In this document: in pieces, positions 61,461 through 64,000 of the stretch
Layout of the letters: each line of letters starts with the position of its first letter
How positions within the stretch are numbered: the stretch's first letter is position 1
Assembly: GCA_964606325.1 (NCBI GenBank)
Contig: CAZSGE010000004.1
Span: forward strand, 73,015 to 137,014
Direction: 5' to 3'
Source: Berkiella sp964606325
GTDB lineage: Bacteria; Pseudomonadota; Gammaproteobacteria; Berkiellales; Berkiellaceae
DNA length: 64,000 bases
Position numbers and translations under genes: made by a program
The notes under the pieces: model-generated
Databases searched by the model: none
What the model was told of the DNA's origin: nothing
Seen by the model: the letters and a program-made list of their open reading frames with translations, nothing else

Positions 61461-61500
61461 CACTTTTATAAAGGGGGTCGCGCGTTAGCGCGGGGGGATT
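61461..61500. repeat. Dispersed repeat, small relative of the 25.6-kb element
   Basis: CACTTTTATAAAGGGGGT then palindrome CGCGC-gtta-GCGCG then GGGGGATTT. The same order (CACTTTCGTAAAGGGGGT, palindrome GCCTGC/GCAGGC, GGGGGATTT) occurs on the minus strand around 25572-25608. Lies between nusG and rplK. Confidence 0.7.
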
Positions 61501-61502
61501 TC

Positions 61503-62051
61503 CTAGGTTTTCTCTACTTGACCAAACTCCAACTCTACGGGAGTAGATCGGCCAAAAATCAGAACAGCCACGCGTAGGCGGCTCTTTTCGTAATTTACTT
61601 CTTCGACTACGCCATTGAAATCTGCGAAAGGACCACTGGTAACACGAACCACTTCGCCTGGCTCGAACAGTGTCTTTGGTTTTGGCTTTTCCGCACCTTC
61701 TTTGACTCTATCAATAATCGCTTGCGCTTCTTTGTCTGTAATTGGCGCTGGTCTATCGCTGGTTCCGCCGATAAACCCTAAAACTCTTGGTGTGCGACGT
61801 ACTAAATGCCATGTAGCATCATCTAATTCCATTTGCACCAAAACATAACCTGGGAAAAACTTACGCTCGCTCTTGCGCTTTTGACCACTACGGATCTCAA
61901 CCACTTCTTCGGTTGGCACAAGAATTTCACCAAACTTGTTCTCAAGTTTGTGTAATCTGATATTTTCTCTTAAATTTTTAACAACTTGGTTTTCATAGCC
62001 CACGAGAGCTTGAACAACATACCAACGCAATGTGCCCTGTTCGGTTTCCAT
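61503..62051 (-). CDS. nusG: Transcription elongation/antitermination factor NusG
   Basis: 182 aa from the ATG at 62051 (CGGAG 9 nt upstream). NGN domain WYVVQALVGYENQVVKNL, KFFPGYVLVQMELDD, C-terminal KOW domain EPGEVVRVTSGPFADFNGVV. 1 nt after secE. Confidence 0.98.
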   Translation of the reverse strand: METEQGTLRWYVVQALVGYENQVVKNLRENIRLHKLENKFGEILVPTEEVVEIRSGQKRKSERKFFPGYVLVQMELDDATWHLVRRTPRVLGFIGGTSDRPAPITDKEAQAIIDRVKEGAEKPKPKTLFEPGEVVRVTSGPFADFNGVVEEVNYEKSRLRVAVLIFGRSTPVELEFGQVEKT

Positions 62052-62052
62052 G

Positions 62053-62403
62053 TTAATACGCTCCGTAACCGCTTGTAAGCCAGGCAACAATTTTTAATAG
62101 TAAAATATCTACGCCCCATAAAATAAGTGCGACGATAAATACAACCCCAAGAACCATTATTGTTGTTTGAACGGTTTCTTGACGGCTTGGCCAAACTACT
62201 TTACGTAATTCATTTCTTGATTCCATAGCAAATTGCCAAAAACGTTTACCGTTTTCGGTTTGCAAAGCAATAACCACTGCAAGCACGCTAAGTGCTACAA
62301 GTGCGGATGCACGTATCATTAAAGATTGATCTGAAAAATGATAATTTCCAAACAATCCAAGTGCAATTAATGCAAATACTACTGCCCATTTAAGGGAGTT
62401 CAT
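62053..62403 (-). CDS. secE: Preprotein translocase subunit SecE
   Basis: 116 aa from the ATG at 62403 (TAGGTGG upstream). Three membrane helices (about 4-20, 33-50, 84-110) as in gammaproteobacterial SecE. The conserved cytosolic helix ELRKVVWPSRQETVQTT lies between TM2 and TM3. The longer frame to 62541 runs into tRNA-Trp and is rejected. Confidence 0.97.
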   Translation of the reverse strand: MNSLKWAVVFALIALGLFGNYHFSDQSLMIRASALVALSVLAVVIALQTENGKRFWQFAMESRNELRKVVWPSRQETVQTTIMVLGVVFIVALILWGVDILLLKIVAWLTSGYGAY

Positions 62404-62459
62404 GATACCACCTAATGACGCTGCTGCTTGTTGGTTCAATGGTACTACCGCCCTTTTAC

Positions 62460-62535
62460 TGGCAGGCCAGGAGGGGATCGAACCCCCAACCTGCGGTTTT
62501 GGAGACCGCCGCTCTGCCAATTGAGCTACTGGCCT
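62460..62535 (-). tRNA. trnW: tRNA-Trp (CCA anticodon)
   Basis: 76 nt, minus strand: 5' AGGCCAG pairs with 3' CTGGCCT; discriminator G and encoded CCA; D arm AGCTCAATTGGCAGAGC; anticodon loop CTCCAAA with anticodon CCA; T arm GGGGGTTCGATCCCCTC. Position between tuf and secE is the standard one. Confidence 0.96.
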
Positions 62536-62597
62536 ATACAAAAAAAAATTCCCCTACTCTTTCCATTTGATTTTATGCATCTGGCTTCAATCACTCA

Positions 62598-62629
62598 CCC
62601 CCGTCATGCACGCTAGTGCATTCCGGGGG
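62598..62629. repeat. GC-rich hairpin repeat between tRNA-Trp and tuf
   Basis: CCCCCG and CGGGGG outer arms with an inner TGCAC-gcta-GTGCA stem, followed by GATTCG. Dispersed-repeat type. Confidence 0.55.
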
Positions 62630-62697
62630 ATTCGTTTATTCGCCGCCTTGCCTAAAACCAAACTGGTTCGAGTAAAGGTCAATTAAAAATATTACTG

Positions 62698-63882
62698 TTA
62701 TTCGATAATCTTGGATACAACGCCTGCACCCACTGTTCGACCACCTTCACGGATAGCGAACTTAACACCATCTTCCATCGCGATGGGGTTAATGAGGGTA
62801 ACAGTAATCTTGGTGTTGTCGCCAGGCATAATCATTTCAGTACCAGCAGCCAATTCGATAGAACCGGTTACGTCTGTGGTTCTGAAATAAAATTGTGGTT
62901 TGTAACCCGCAATAAATGGGGTATGACGACCACCTTCTTCTTTTGACAATACGTAAATTTCAGCTTCGAATTTCGTATGTGGTGTAATTGTACCTGGCTT
63001 AGCAAGTACTTGACCGCGTTCTACATCTTCACGCTTCAAGCCACGAACCAAGATACCAACGTTATCACCGGCTTGACCTTCTTTTAGTAACTTACGGAAC
63101 ATTTCAACGCCAGTTACTGTAGTCTTTTGGGTAGGTCTGATACCAACCACTTCAACTTCTTGACCTACTTCGATCTTACCGCGTTCAATTCTGCCGGTTA
63201 CAACTGTACCGCGACCAGAAATGGAGAACACGTCTTCAATTGGAAGCAAAAATGGTTTATCAATATCACGCTGTGGCAATGGGAAATAGCTATCCATTGC
63301 ATCAATCAATCTGGTGATAGAAGGAACACCAATTTCGCTGGTATCACCTTCAAGAGCTTTTAAAGCAGAACCTTTAATAACGGGGATATCATCGCCTGGG
63401 AAGTTGTAGCTTGACAACAAATCTCGCACTTCCATCTCAACGAGTTCAAGCAATTCAGCATCATCAACCATGTCGGCTTTGTTTAAGAAAACGATGATGT
63501 TAGGAACGCCTACCTGACCAGCCAAAAGAATATGCTCACGTGTTTGTGGCATAGGGCCGTCAGCAGCAGATACAACCAAGATAGCGCCGTCCATCTGAGC
63601 AGCACCAGTGATCATGTTTTTTACATAGTCAGCATGGCCTGGGCAGTCAACGTGTGCGTAGTGACGGTTAGGTGATTCATATTCAACGTGTGATGTTGAA
63701 ATGGTGATACCACGTTCACGCTCTTCAGGAGCCTTATCGATGTTTTCAAAGTCTACTTTTTCAGCCAGACCTAGAGAAGATTGCACCTTGGTAATAGCTG
63801 CAGTCAAAGAAGTCTTACCGTGGTCCACGTGACCGATGGTTCCAACATTGACGTGCGGCTTGTTTCTTTGAAATTCTGCCAT
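62698..63882 (-). CDS. tuf: Elongation factor Tu
   Basis: 394 aa, delivers aminoacyl-tRNA. G1 GHVDHGKTS, G3 DCPGHADYVKNM, G4 NKADMVDD, and the C-terminal GGRTVGAGVVSKIIE. The only tuf in the window: the copy often found after fusA is absent at 47233-47237. Confidence 0.98.
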   Translation of the reverse strand: MAEFQRNKPHVNVGTIGHVDHGKTSLTAAITKVQSSLGLAEKVDFENIDKAPEERERGITISTSHVEYESPNRHYAHVDCPGHADYVKNMITGAAQMDGAILVVSAADGPMPQTREHILLAGQVGVPNIIVFLNKADMVDDAELLELVEMEVRDLLSSYNFPGDDIPVIKGSALKALEGDTSEIGVPSITRLIDAMDSYFPLPQRDIDKPFLLPIEDVFSISGRGTVVTGRIERGKIEVGQEVEVVGIRPTQKTTVTGVEMFRKLLKEGQAGDNVGILVRGLKREDVERGQVLAKPGTITPHTKFEAEIYVLSKEEGGRHTPFIAGYKPQFYFRTTDVTGSIELAAGTEMIMPGDNTKITVTLINPIAMEDGVKFAIREGGRTVGAGVVSKIIE

Positions 63883-63963
63883 TTGAGTATGCCCCCTGAT
63901 AGTACGCTACATTTCTTGTCTGCGATAAAAAAAACGAAAAACCTAAAATTCTCTCTAATGCTC

Positions 63964-64000
63964 TGGAGCCCACAACCGGGATTGAACCGGTGACCTCTTC
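63964..64000 (-). tRNA. Partial tRNA, probably tRNA-Thr
   Basis: 3' portion only: variable region, T arm ACCGG-TTCAATC-CCGGT, acceptor strand TGTGGGC, discriminator T, encoded CCA. The identity is inferred from position upstream of tuf and the variable-loop GAGGTC pattern; the anticodon is beyond the window edge. Confidence 0.75.

Noticed and set aside
62404..62541. Longer SecE reading from 62541
   Set aside because: It passes through tRNA-Trp; the ATG at 62403 gives the expected SecE size and has a ribosome site.

Overview
The window reads as an AT-rich gammaproteobacterial chromosome segment, most like the order Legionellales (Coxiella, Legionella, Berkiella relatives). The reasons are the gene order uvrA / MFS transporter / ssb, the uninterrupted tuf-secE-nusG-rplKAJL-rpoBC-rpsLG-fusA-S10-spc-alpha block, and a scatter of ankyrin-type, membrane-anchored and eukaryote-like orphan genes typical of bacteria living inside eukaryotic cells. 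The genus cannot be fixed from sequence reading alone.

Layout. 1-7.4 kb: a divergent lipid/redox pair (short-chain dehydrogenase, SAM methyltransferase), a His/Pro-rich protein, the enoyl reductase FabV, and three ankyrin-type proteins; one of these (654 aa) carries a possible inactivated YopJ-like core. 7.4-11.9 kb: the housekeeping cluster glyA-nrdR-ribD-ribB-ribH-nusB on the minus strand, without ribE or a RibA domain. 12.0-22.8 kb: ettA, a hybrid sensor kinase facing radA, a PlsC-type acyltransferase, a DUF1249 protein and several unrecognised proteins. 22.9-26.3 kb: a small accessory island with two tandem double-glycine-leader peptide genes, a relic zone (YjdF-family C-terminal fragment plus a frameshifted small ORF), an AbiEi/AbiEii type IV toxin-antitoxin pair behind two perfect palindromes, and a choline-kinase-like gene cut off by an inverted-repeat element. 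26.3-30.9 kb: ssb, an MFS transporter and uvrA. 30.9-33.3 kb: three small or eukaryote-like genes. 33.4-64 kb: a continuous minus-strand run of translation and transcription genes, from rplQ back to tuf and a partial tRNA, with tRNA-Trp between tuf and secE.

How the genes work together. The minus-strand block supplies ribosomal proteins, RNA polymerase core, Sec translocon subunits, elongation factors and NusG. The L10 leader and the rplL-rpoB attenuator, classical control points, are still visible. Ribosomal operons are tightly packed with short overlaps. The most unusual item is a 79-residue protein at 30903-31142. It has a canonical eIF4E-binding motif (Y-x4-L-hydrophobic) and gap-free similarity to the start of metazoan 4E-T, and it lies beside a eukaryotic-type protein kinase with its key catalytic residues intact. 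I infer a host-directed translation-control module, which is untested. GC-rich dispersed hairpin repeats sit in several intergenic gaps, including inside the rpo operon, and one truncates a gene.
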